DNA of 64,000 nt, taken from Engraulis encrasicolus. Taxonomy: Eukaryota; Chordata; Actinopteri; Clupeiformes; Engraulidae. The translations under genes and the position numbers were made by a program. Position 1 is the first letter of the stretch, and each line of letters opens with the position of its first letter. This document shows positions 37,460 to 47,881 of this stretch, in pieces. The notes below the pieces were generated by a model that saw only the letters and a list, made by a program, of their open reading frames with translations, had not been told where the DNA came from and searched no databases. The stretch lies in contig NC_085872.1 of the NCBI RefSeq assembly GCF_034702125.1, forward strand, positions 28,365,634 through 28,429,633. The letters run 5' to 3'.

Positions 37460-40385
37460 GTGTAACGGATCATCTTGGTTTAGGGTACACTAGATAAACA
37501 CACTTCTTCATGCACTAGTCTTTGGTAGCCTACTACAAACTGGTGGTTTGGTTGACTTAGTGCAGAGACTAAGAAAGAAATACAATTTATGTGTTCAACC
37601 CCCACATAATGCACATTTATACAGGGAGACCTGCACAACAGCCAAAATACATTTCATTAAGAGCACACGTTTATAACAAAATATTACTCTTAGTCCACAT
37701 CTGGAATGGAATTTTAAGTCTCAAAAGATTATTTTACACCTGCCCATAATTTTAAACACATCATTGAGAGTAATACAAATTAGACCCGTGTTTATATGCA
37801 TAATAGAAACTCAAGGAAATACAATACCCCATTCAGACAGTATCGCTTTCTGCCAATCATTTGTTTTTTTCTATGAGTAGCATATAAATCCAGCAGGTCA
37901 CAGATACAAAGATTTCAATCTTACTGCTACATGATCCAACATCCCATAAAGAAATGACAAAGAATTAACATATATAGCATGTCTGTAAATGCGAAAAGAA
38001 CTAGGAATATCCATGTCAACTGTTGATGCTGCTATTAGCAGTTAATGTATAAGCCGCTATTCAAAATCAACATTTATCATACAGAGGTGATACATGAAGA
38101 AACCTTTTGAGGGATGTTTCTGGCAATCGCACGACTTTCCCGGTGTCCTTATTAGATGATTGTCCGGATAAATATCTGCAGCACAGTGTCACTGTTTAAT
38201 TTAACATACTCAGTCAGTAACAATGGTCAAAAAGTTGAACAGGACCGCCATCCTTGGCAGGAAATAATACAGCAAGTCACTGGATGTCTGCATCAGACAT
38301 CAGACACAGTGGCAAAGGGCAAATAAGAGAAATAGCCCTTAAAAGTATTCATTTTGTGTAATTTCTGCCACTGACTGATAAAATACACATTAACACATTA
38401 AAACAATCCAACAACTTCTGCAATCCAGAGATGGAATGACTACATTAAAAGGTTATTTAGAATAAACCGCACCAAGTGCTTTGGAATAACTCAAATTACT
38501 CTACTGAACCTTAAAGACCTTCAAGAATAATGGAGGTCATGTAAAAAAAAAAGACAAAAAAGGGAAAAAAGGGAATTTCCTGGTTAATGCCAAAACATTC
38601 ACAGTTAGGCACTATACAATACTACCATAAAACTCTCCCCTCTGGTCGGCGGCGCATAGACACCCAACATCCTCACACACTTAGGGGCATTTACCCAGCC
38701 ATGCTCTATGTGACGTCAAGAGTAGTGTCTACGGGCCTGAAATAATGGGCTCCGTCTAATACTTAACGATTAAGTTTGCATGCAAGGCAAGGCTAGGACG
38801 TGTTATTGCTCTACAGACAACACTTTTCAAAACTCCATCTTACAGGCATCGACAAACAAATAATTCTTAGTTTGAATTGTAATCTGATACCTTAAAATTA
38901 TTTTTTTTCCCCCTAAGAGATGAGACCAATAAAGTTACGAGTGAGCAATCTCCTTCTTCAAACATGAAACGGTGGACAATGTCTGCTGAAAAACTCATAC
39001 ATAACTTAAAACATTGTGAAATGCAATATCCAATCATGTCTGATAGCACCTTTTTAACTACTGTGTCCCATAACCTTGTGTTGTTTTTAACACTTGTGGG
39101 GAGGGCTCTATTGAAGCCATCTGCAAGTCAAGTGAGAGGGATTCTAAATCTCGCCACCTCCAACTTTCTGCCAATAGAGGTTTTGCATCTTATTCGTTTC
39201 ATGTGTTCCCTTATAGTATCACCTACTTTACAGTTGAAACAAATGGACCTGAGGGCTACAGTATGAAGTCATTGATGGTGTTTTTGTACTGTATATAAAG
39301 GAGCTCAAAAGTGCATCTTCAAAAGGACTCTGGATGTCTGCAAAACTGGCTTGAGCTTGGACAGTGTTAATGAACGTCATCTATAGTAAGCGAGATATTG
39401 CCCCCTTCAGGCTGACGCTTGCATCAGTCACATCCAAAACTGGGCTCACACTGAGGATAAAAGTGAGTGGAGAAATTAAGAGGGGAGGGTACTTATGCTG
39501 TCTAGATGGCTCCATAGTTCCAGACTACTCTTCATACAGCAGCATTGCGCATCAATCCCTTCACATATCAAGAATTTAACCCGACTTGCTGGAAAGTCTT
39601 TCCAGTCTCTGTCTGAGATCAACGCCTAGACAGGACACACAACAACAATCTAGGCTCAAACAAGGAATGATAGCACTCTGACTTGCAACAAAAGTTGGGT
39701 TTGTTCATCAACCTACTGATGTCATCTGCCGTAAGTATGTAACTTCTGGCATCCAAACCATGACGAGCAATAGCATACCAGGTAAGGGGTGGTGACAGCA
39801 CCAAATACTCTACCACACCTACTGATGATCTCTATGCCAAGTACATGATTAATTTAGAACTAAGCCGTTCACTCCTTTTTAAAAATATATATATAACATA
39901 TCCTCCCCTTGACCTTCAAACCCTCCATGATTGTCTTAATACAGCAGAGATCCAGAGTTTGTTTGGGGTGCAAGTGTGACTGGGCAAGTCTGAATGTGAA
40001 AGTGTGCACACAGTCGTATGCATGTTTGTTTTAAAGCCCAGATGCACAGTGCACCCCTTCTCAATAAAGGTTGCCTGCCTTTCAAACGTTGCCTGCCTTT
40101 CAAACATGACCTTGCTGACACGGGAACGACAACACTCGTACATACTGGAAGAGATAACACAGCTATTAATTAGTCTTAAGTCCAGCACACCACACATCAT
40201 AAAACGGTTCAAGAGGTTGAAGACCTCCTGCACTTCTCAGGCTGCCAAAAATTGAATGTGTGTGTAAATATGTGTGCGCGTGTGTGTATGTGTGTGTGTG
40301 TGTGTCTTTGTGTTGAAGATGGAGGGGGGTCAAAAGACGTGTCAGTGCTGACTGAAGACTAGCGGTGAGCGTCAGGCTGTGGGGC
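37460..40385 (-). other. probable long 3' UTR or intergenic sequence downstream of faim2
   Basis: AT-rich, low in interspersed repeats, without long ORFs or recognisable exons. This fits a 3' UTR on the minus strand but no direct proof is visible. Confidence 0.35.
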
Positions 40386-43300
40386 TCACTCACGGCTCCC
40401 AAAGAGCTGCAGCAAAAAGAAGAAGATGTAGACGATGTCCATGTAGAGGCAGAGGGCGCCAAACACGTGCTCCTCCGGGCTCAGGGAGTGGCGCCGGTTC
40501 CCCATCAGCAGCTGCACGTCAAACGCCAGAAACTACACAGAAGGAAAACACATGGGAGGATGCACAGGATGGGTGAGAAGTAATGGTGGGGTGGCGTCCG
40601 CGCCAATGTCTTTATTCTGAGCGTTTCGCTCTGTGCGTAATTCCAAGAGCAGTATAATGAAAAGGAAGAAAGGAGTCGCACACTGGAGCTGAATGCAAAA
40701 ATCAAAAACTGTATTCAACAAAGCCGAAAAAGTAAATAAAACCGACAGACAAGGGACAAACGTTTTGGGTCTAGCCCATCAACTGGGAACACTGATGATG
40801 GGCTAGACCCGAAACGTATGTATTCAACAAAGCCGAAAAAGTAAATAAAACCGACAGACAAGGGACAAACGTTTCGGGTCTAGCCCATCAACTGGGAACA
40901 CTGATGATGGGCTAGACCCGAAACGTTTGTCCCTTGTCTGTGGGTTTTATTTACTTTTTTCGGCTTTGTTGAATACAGTTTTTGATTTTGCATTCAGCTC
41001 CAGTGTGCAACTCCTTTCTTCCTTTTCAGGGTGGGTGAGATACAGGTGCCGTCTGTACTCCATGTGCAGCAGGACATGCAGTAGCAGACAAGCAGAGTGA
41101 ACATCTGTGCAGCAAGTGATGCTAATTTAACCAATTTTTTTTCTGCCTATTAAATCCTAAATATTTCAGCATCCGAAGCACATACAAACATGAAATGAGT
41201 TACATTTAAAAGCTAGGACCCTCGCTTTGCCTTAGATTGTGTCCATTCAGCTCTATCTTACCCACATTTTTAATAAAACAGCTCAAATCTCAAAATCCTG
41301 AATGCAGCGTATGTGTTTCCAGGACACAATGGGTTAACCAGCACCTCACAGAGGGTAAGATTAAATGTATATTAGTGTTTATACAGTATGTTGTAAAACA
41401 AGAGGTAGAAGATTTCCTCAGAATTACCAGAGTGAAGACAAATGCCCCCAGTCCTGCATACGCGGTCTGCAACCAGGGTATCTGTGAAAATGAGATACAT
41501 GTTCAATTGATCCGTCTGTCTGAATAAAATCACTGGCAGTATGAGGACAGGTGTGGGTTTAACTTTAAGCTAAAGTACAGACTGTTTCGCAGAAATACAC
41601 CAGCGGCGATCTGAGCGAGTCGAGCGACGGAAGTAATTGACTTTGTATTGAGTCGAGAGACAAAAGCGATTCTGGAGACTAGAGCGATTTGCGCGACGAG
41701 CGCGACAGTTTGAAGTTGAAATCTTTTCAACTTTCTATGACGCGGTTCGGCGACAAGCCGCGACAGCCAATGACTGTATAGAGGTCAGTGACCACAGCCA
41801 ATGGGAATGCTTGAATGCTTTTCCCTCTGCCTGTACGGACATACTCTAGTCTCCTCAATCGCTTGTATCGCTTGCTGCTACACTCTGTCGCTTGAATCGC
41901 ATCGCCGCTGGTGTATTTCTGCGGTAGAGCGATTTGCGCGACGAGCGCGACAATTTGAAGTTGAAATCTTTTCAACTTTCTATGACGCGGTTCGGCGACA
42001 AGCCGCGACAGCCAATGACTGTATAGAGGTCAGTGACCACAGCCAATGGGAATGCTTGAATGCTTTGCCTTCTGCCTGTACGGACATACTCTTGTCTCCT
42101 CAATCGCTTGTATCGCTTGCTGCTACACTCTGTCGCTTGAATCGCATCGCCGCTGTTGTATTTCTGCGGTTATACATGAACAAGAATGGAACGTCAAACT
42201 ATGTACACACGCCATGAGTGTTACACCTGTCTTTCCCAGAACGTTCTTTGCACAATAACTTTTTAACAGGTGCACTGGGTAAATCTGGTGTGCTAAGTAA
42301 GGGTTAACATTCGGCGAGAAGGTCGCTACCGTGGAATAGCAGCATGACAGAGAGAATCTTTAGACCCCGACGCGGAGCGGAGGGGTCTTGTTCTCTCTGA
42401 AGTGCTGCTAATCCACAAAGCGACCGACTCGCCGAATGTTAACCCGCTTATTATATGGATATACTTAAATGATTCACACATGGCGGGGACATTTCTTTAT
42501 TTAATGTTAAGTTTATTATAATTTTTCATGTCAAAAGATTGTTGCTGTGCAAAACAAAACAGTGCCGTTGTGGAACACCGCTAGGCAACAGGTAGCCTAG
42601 ACAACAGGTGTTGTCTATCACAGCAGCTGATTAGAGTGACAAAAGACCGTACCCCCTGCGGAGTGATATGAAACATTCGCTTTAGCAGTGAAAAGTCTTG
42701 TTGCCATTGACAGCGGTCTGATATAGACCAACCCGTCCGTTATCTCAAATATCAGACGTGCGAACGTTGGGGAGCCCCATTGAAATGAATGGAGCATTCG
42801 ACCGATGACGTCACACCATATAATAACACTGAATAAAAGGTAAGCTACGTACATGAACTGGTTAAACTTTGCAGGGTGACTTCCTATATGTCCACGGAGG
42901 CATCAGTTCCACCCGTTTCATTTTCAAACAATAAGTGAAATCTTTCATCCAAAGTAGTGCCCCCACTGTGACTAGCTAGCTAGTGTGTGGGGGGGAGGTG
43001 TAGTGCAGCTCGACTCACGTATCCAAAGGGGGCAGTGAAGAGGAGCACCAGGCCTGTGATCATCAGCACCAGCATGAGGGAGAACAGCAGGCCGTGACAG
43101 GAGGTGAAGTCGTACTGTAGCCAGACCACACAACAACACAGCAAACACATACAGTATTGTAAACACGGGCACACATTAACGCACAGGCAGGCACCCACAT
43201 AAACACATGTTAACACTAAACACATTGGGGCCTCAACATAGGGAATGTTTATCAGATGACATGGTGGCATGTTACCGAACCTTTTTTTAACACAAACAGT

Positions 43301-44778
43301 CAAAATATACATATATCAAACAAGAGTGACTGGATAATTACATTGATTTGCTAAGGATTCCAGGGTCAGTAACATATACAAGGTCACAAGTTATTGTGAC
43401 TCGGAAGAGCTGGAGATGTGGAAGAGAAAGTATTACAAAACAGAAAAATATAATTTCAGTCATTTCAACCCAAGCATTTGGCTTAAAATAACTCTCAAAG
43501 TACACTTGACAGGATATTTTACCAATCATATCTTTTGTGGTTAATCATGCAGTCTGTGTAGCTAGCCTTTTGATTTGACCTGACTCACCTTTGTCTGGAA
43601 ACAGAAGAGAGTGACGCCTAGACAGACCACAGCCGTGATGCCCACACACAGCATTACCACCTTGGTGTTATGGTAACTGCAAAAATAGCACAGGGGCATA
43701 ACCCAACATGAGGTTACAATTTAAAATTGAAAGGCAATCAGTAGAGTGGAAACAATGGCATACAGATACAAATCAGTGTGAAAACTTGGAACTTACCTGG
43801 CCAACATCCCTGCCATGTAGGACATTGCAAGAGTCTGTGACAGAGAAAATCAAACACATTACATGCATGTCTACAAATTTCATATACATAAATGTAGGAC
43901 TGGAGGAAATTGGAATTATTAAATGCAATGTTTCATATAAAACGGCTATAATCACTGAGCAAAAGCAATTCACTTACAAAGATGGACAGCAGGATGAGAT
44001 TGGTGGGATACTGACGTCTACAAAAAAGGGGAAAGATCACACACACAGTCTCGATATGGGTAGACTCAGAACTGTGCACGGAAACTTTCCACATTTCAAA
44101 AAACTTAACTGTAGCATTATCCATGGCAGTTTCCTCATCATTACTGCCATTTATTGACATTACTATTTTAAGAGGGTCTACATGAGACTGAGGAATCAAT
44201 TCAGAAGCTACAGAGTGCTTCAAGAGCAGAGGCAAACAAAATTGAGAAAATTAGTGAAGTATTGCTTTTACCGGGCACTTGTGCTGCATACCAGCACCAA
44301 GTAAGTCCCCATGAACATCATGCTGTGCAGGGAGAAAAAAACACAATAAGCACAAAATGTCCAATCTATTCTGCAATGAGGGCAATGATCTGTGTGAAAA
44401 GAGCTAAGTGCTTACTATGACGCCAGGTAAACAACCCGATTGTACCGCACAAACTCCCGAACCGGTTCGCTGTTGAAGGGGACAGAAAAGATATGGATGT
44501 CCTCAGTGCCATGCATGTAGGCCCAAGCTCTTATTGAATAAAGGCAATTAATATTGCTTCTGTGTTTGCTTCTTACCAGAATGTGAAGAGGGCCACAACA
44601 GCAAATGTCACCAAAAGCTGCACCATGAGGATACTGAACACCTGAGAACACAATCCACATTATTAGCAGTCTTAAGATTCAAGATTTTAATTTTCAAAGA
44701 CATTTTATGCAAAATATGTAGAAACATGCATATTAATCATGAACTTCCTATGCATTCAGTCCACTGTGGATGTTAAAT

Positions 44779-44870
<92 letters not shown>

Positions 44871-45371
44871 CTGTATAATCAATATAGAGGCCCAAGTAAC
44901 CTTTCTGATGAACATGCGGCGGACATTTTTATCCTCCCAGCTGTTTCCACCAAGTCCATCAAAGCTACCACTGGTGCTAGGGTCTGAGAAGGGGGATGAC
45001 ATGTCTGACGCGTAGGGGTTGCTGTAACCGGGGCCTCACAGAGAAATAAAATCAGTCTATTAGATATGCAATTCTGAGACATCCATAGACCGACATTACA
45101 GGCATTGTATGTTAGAGTGGCATACAAAGGTGCTTTCCACTCTGTCAGTCACTAGGGCCGTCATTGCGGGCTCCGTAGCGTAAACTATGAAAGATCGAGC
45201 AGGTGACCTACTAGGTCCGGTGTGCACGTAACTCCAGCCTGCGTGCATGGCAGGCGGGGGAGGCATCACTGGCGGCGGACCTGCTCCATAACGAGGACAG
45301 GAGATCCCGGACTCCTTATCTCCTGCAGTGGCCTCTGCATAACTCGGGGGAGCAGCTGGTGGCAAACTCAT
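40386..45371 (-). CDS. faim2: faim2-like protein lifeguard (TMBIM / BAX inhibitor-1 family), complete
   Basis: Lifeguard proteins are multi-pass membrane proteins of the Golgi, ER and plasma membrane that dampen calcium release and Fas-mediated death (family knowledge). Eleven coding exons: 45212-45371, 44901-45034, 44577-44641, 44416-44469, 44272-44322, 43978-44017, 43797-43834, 43589-43676, 43019-43114, 41428-41481, 40386-40532; 308 aa against 316 in human FAIM2. The N-terminus is Pro-rich with a PPSY (PPxY) motif in APPSYAEATAG and a GWSY motif, as in FAIM2. Then VRRMFIRKVFSILMVQLL, YHNTKVVMLCVGITAVVC, YDFTSCHGLLFSL and QLLMGNRRHSLSPEEHVFGA; the last segment is nearly FAIM2. About seven hydrophobic segments. 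Subfamily FAIM2 is preferred over TMBIM1 and GRINA on these motifs. The exon-2 donor (GTTACT) is weak. Confidence 0.93.
40660..41029. repeat. compound palindromic repeat with an internal tandem duplication
   Basis: The left arm (from about 40660) is inverted at 40927-41029: GAATGCAAAAATCAAAAACT versus its complement at the right. Between the arms a ~109-bp unit starting TGTATTCAACAAAGCCGAAA occurs twice in tandem (about 40709-40818 and 40819-40926), each unit ending in its own small hairpin GGTCTAGCCCATCA / TGATGGGCTAGACC. In the last faim2 intron. Confidence 0.85.
41587..42171. mobile_element. TIR element with a partial tandem duplication
   Basis: Left end CGCAGAAATACACCAGCGGC is matched by inverted GCCGCTGGTGTATTTCTGCG at 41904-41923. 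A ~245-bp block (about 41682-41926) is then repeated almost exactly up to 42171, so the right terminus occurs twice. GCGAC motifs are frequent. No coding potential. In a faim2 intron. Confidence 0.8.
42297..42450. repeat. ~155-bp hairpin
   Basis: GGGTTAACATTCGGCGAG at the left and CTCGCCGAATGTTAACCC at the right, with inner complementarity (TAGCAGCA...TGCTGCTA and AGACCCC...GGGGTCT). A second inverted pair, TTATTATATGG (42449) and CCATATAATAA (42817), may mark a larger element of which this is one end. In a faim2 intron. Confidence 0.75.
44781..44868 (+). repeat. (GT)n microsatellite
   Basis: Perfect GT tract, ending ~33 bp from the donor of the faim2 exon at 44901-45034. Confidence 0.95.
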
Positions 45372-45464
45372 TATCGAGCAGTTCCGATGTCTCGACAAAG
45401 GACAAGGACAAGGCTGCTGTGGATATGAATTGAATTTGTACAATAAGCGCAGCAACACCAACTT

Positions 45465-46048
45465 CCTGCAACACGCGCATTAAATTACTGTGTCTATTGT
45501 AGGCTACTACAGCGCTGCACAATAAAGGGTACGACAGATGCAGACTTCATAACAAAATTCAGCTATAGGGAGGAGCAATTGTTAGCTTTACGGAACAAAA
45601 GGCAATTACAATACCACAGGGACTTGTCTTTCGTGCCATTGCTGGGTAGCCAACTTGCCCGGTAGATCATCCCGGGATTATTTTATTTGCTAGTATTCAG
45701 GTGACTTTGAAGTACCAGATGCCCTTTGTTCGTGACGTTTCGAATGCATCACAACATGTATTTAATTGAAGCAAAGCAATTATGAAGCGTTCAACGAAGT
45801 ATTTCAAACTCGACGCAAATCTAGTAAACACTACGCTTCGCTAGAACTAGCCATAGCAAGGATTCACAGTATGGGATTATCTAGGTCTCCAAACCAATCT
45901 ATTCCACGTTGAGTAGCTTATCTGTTGCTGAACCATACAACCTACGTAACATAGATACACTGAACCGTCAGATTGTAACAATCAAGGGTAACTTCTACTC
46001 GCTAAGGGACATTTTGCACAATTTAGCTTAGAGGACACTAGCTTTACC
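45465..46048 (-). other. candidate faim2 5' UTR intron
   Basis: On the minus strand an acceptor (GCGCGTGTTGCAG) lies 94 nt before the start codon (exon would begin at 45465), and a matching donor (CTGCAG|GTAAAG) ends a putative first exon at 46048. The first exon would be non-coding. Inference from splice signals only. Confidence 0.4.
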
Positions 46049-46127
46049 TGCAGAAGTGACAGCAGACGATGACAGCCTTTGTGCTGAGCCTAAACAGAAC
46101 CCGACCCGACACACACCACAGTATGCT

Positions 46128-46262
46128 ATGACGTACATCCTGGAGGATCCTGACGGGAGAGCGTTGAAGCTCGCCTCCTGGTCGTACATCTTTGGAATAA
46201 TTTTATTTTCCTTGCTTCCAGTCTTGCGAAGTTTGATCAGACCTCAAGACGTTTTGCAGTAG
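46128..46262 (+). CDS. candidate 44-aa single-pass membrane microprotein ORF
   Basis: ATG-started ORF, opposite to faim2 and just upstream of it. It begins MTYILEDPDGRALKLAS, has one hydrophobic segment (WSYIFGIILFSLLPVL) followed by RSLIRP, and stops at TAG. The frame is open upstream to a GTG at 46056. I do not recognise a family. The balance of a charged head, one membrane span and a basic flank is protein-like, but the ORF is short enough to arise by chance, and the same bases may be faim2 5' UTR on the other strand. Confidence 0.3.
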   Translation: MTYILEDPDGRALKLASWSYIFGIILFSLLPVLRSLIRPQDVLQ

Positions 46263-46505
46263 ATATATTAGGCTTTTGTAGAACTGCACGACTATTGACA
46301 CGTTTGTAACAATGTTGCATTTATAGATTCCTGCCAAGTTCAAGTTGCCAACACGGCTCAAGGGTTACAGTTTTACACTTATATTTGACAAAATCCAAAA
46401 TCACTACTTAGAACTCATGAGATCACATTTTAACTTTCTGCTTGACAAGACATGTAGGCTACAGTGGATTGTATTGAACACAACAGCTTGTTTGTTTGTT
46501 TGTTT

Positions 46506-46985
46506 ACATTTATGGCCATAACGCCTTATGTTACTGGAAGAGATCTGCGCTCATCCAGCACAAGCCGTCTGGCTCTGCCATCCAGTCGCTCTAGGTACTC
46601 CCAGTCAAGATTGTTCTCCGTTGTGGTTCCCAAGTGGTGGAACAGTCTCCCAGAGGCAGCAAGACTAAGCACCTCTCTTGCAGCCTTCAAGAAACAACTA
46701 AAGACATTCCTCTTTCGAGAGAATCTACTAGACTAATGATTGAACTGGCCTTGCCCCAGGGCAGAATCCTGACATGATGTTTAGTTTAGTTTGTGAGTGT
46801 GTGTTTGTGTGTTCTAGTTATTTCCTCTTTATTAAAAAAAAAACGAACCCCTCTTTGTAATTGCACTTGTTGTTCTGTATATCTCCTGTGCACTTTGTAT
46901 TTGCTTGTTATGTTGGCTTGATTATGTCCTCTTCTGAAAGTCGCTTTGGTTATAAAGCGTCTGCCAAATGCAATGTAATGTAAAA
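46506..46985 (+). pseudogene. LINE fragment: reverse-transcriptase ORF C-terminus and 3' tail
   Basis: Plus-strand frame to 46736 includes SRLALPSSRSRYSQSRLFSV, then VVPKWWNSLPEAARLSTSLA and FKKQLKTFLFRENLLD, typical of the end of L2/CR1-like LINE ORF2. The 3' tail holds TGTATTTGCTTGTTATG and CGTCTGCCAAATGCAATGTA, the latter also found at about 13795. 5' truncated. Confidence 0.7.
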
Positions 46986-47161
46986 TATGCAACTGTGGCT
47001 ATTTCATGGCCAGTACAGGTAATAGAATTCGCCTCAAATTAAAAATCTACAATCATATAAATAATTGAATAAATAGATTAAGTTTGGTCACATCAATACA
47101 TTTTAAAAAGTTCAAAACCTTTAAAGGTGGGACTTTATTAAAAATTCCAAAAATAGTGTCT

Positions 47162-47488
47162 TTAAAAAACTGTTCTTTTCCTTCTGAGAGCAGGGCAAGT
47201 TAGAATATGCTTAATTGATAAGAGATGTCCACAAAAATCACAGAGGGGAGGTTCAGTTCCAGTTAGCAAAAAAGCATGGGTGAGTCTAGAGTGGCCAATT
47301 CTACACCTTGTGTAGACGACTTGATCATGTCTGCATGAGAACGATTGAGTAATCAGCTGTTTCACAGAATTGCATATATCGTGCAGCTTATTTCCAGCAC
47401 AATCATCCCATTCGGCTTGCCATTTATCCATTATGTAGGAAGAAAGTACAGGCTTGATGTCAGAGACAGGTATTTCGCATGAACACAA
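47162..47488 (-). pseudogene. LINE fragment with RNase H-region C-terminus
   Basis: Minus-strand frame includes WQAEWDDCAGNKLHDI, TRCRIGHSRLTHAFLLTG and PPLCDFCGHLLSIKHILTCP, the pattern (RIGHTRLTHGYLL, CxxC..HIL..C) of I/Jockey-like or Nimb-like LINEs. A fragment only, just beyond the abcf2 polyadenylation signal. Confidence 0.7.
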
Positions 47489-47512
47489 CAGCTTAGACCG
47501 GGTGATGAATCT

Positions 47513-47518
47513 TTTATT
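47513..47518 (-). terminator. abcf2 polyadenylation signal AATAAA
   Basis: Minus-strand AATAAA 364 bp after the abcf2 stop codon, in the context GCTGAAATAAAAGA. LINE-derived sequence begins just beyond it. Confidence 0.55.
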
Positions 47519-47881
47519 TCAGCCAAATGCATTACAGCAGATGAAGATAAATAATACATGACATAATAAATAGCTCTTTAAGAGCCTTTGACGACATTAT
47601 CTGCACAGCCTTCTGCCAGCTCGAGACTTGAGACATCAAGCACTCAAAACATCGGCAGCCTGAAACAATACATAAGACTGCTTATGTAAATTCCATCGGA
47701 AAATTTGAAAGGGGGGAAACGAAAATGCAGGTCAGTATTGAGAATTGCATAATTACTAGAAAACATCAGTACAGAATGCTCCTCTGTAGGTAACTTCAGC
47801 ATGCACAGCTGGTGAGGAGAGGTGCTCTTGTCTTGACACTGCACGGAGTGTGGACACAACCCCATCTGGACTGTCTGGATC

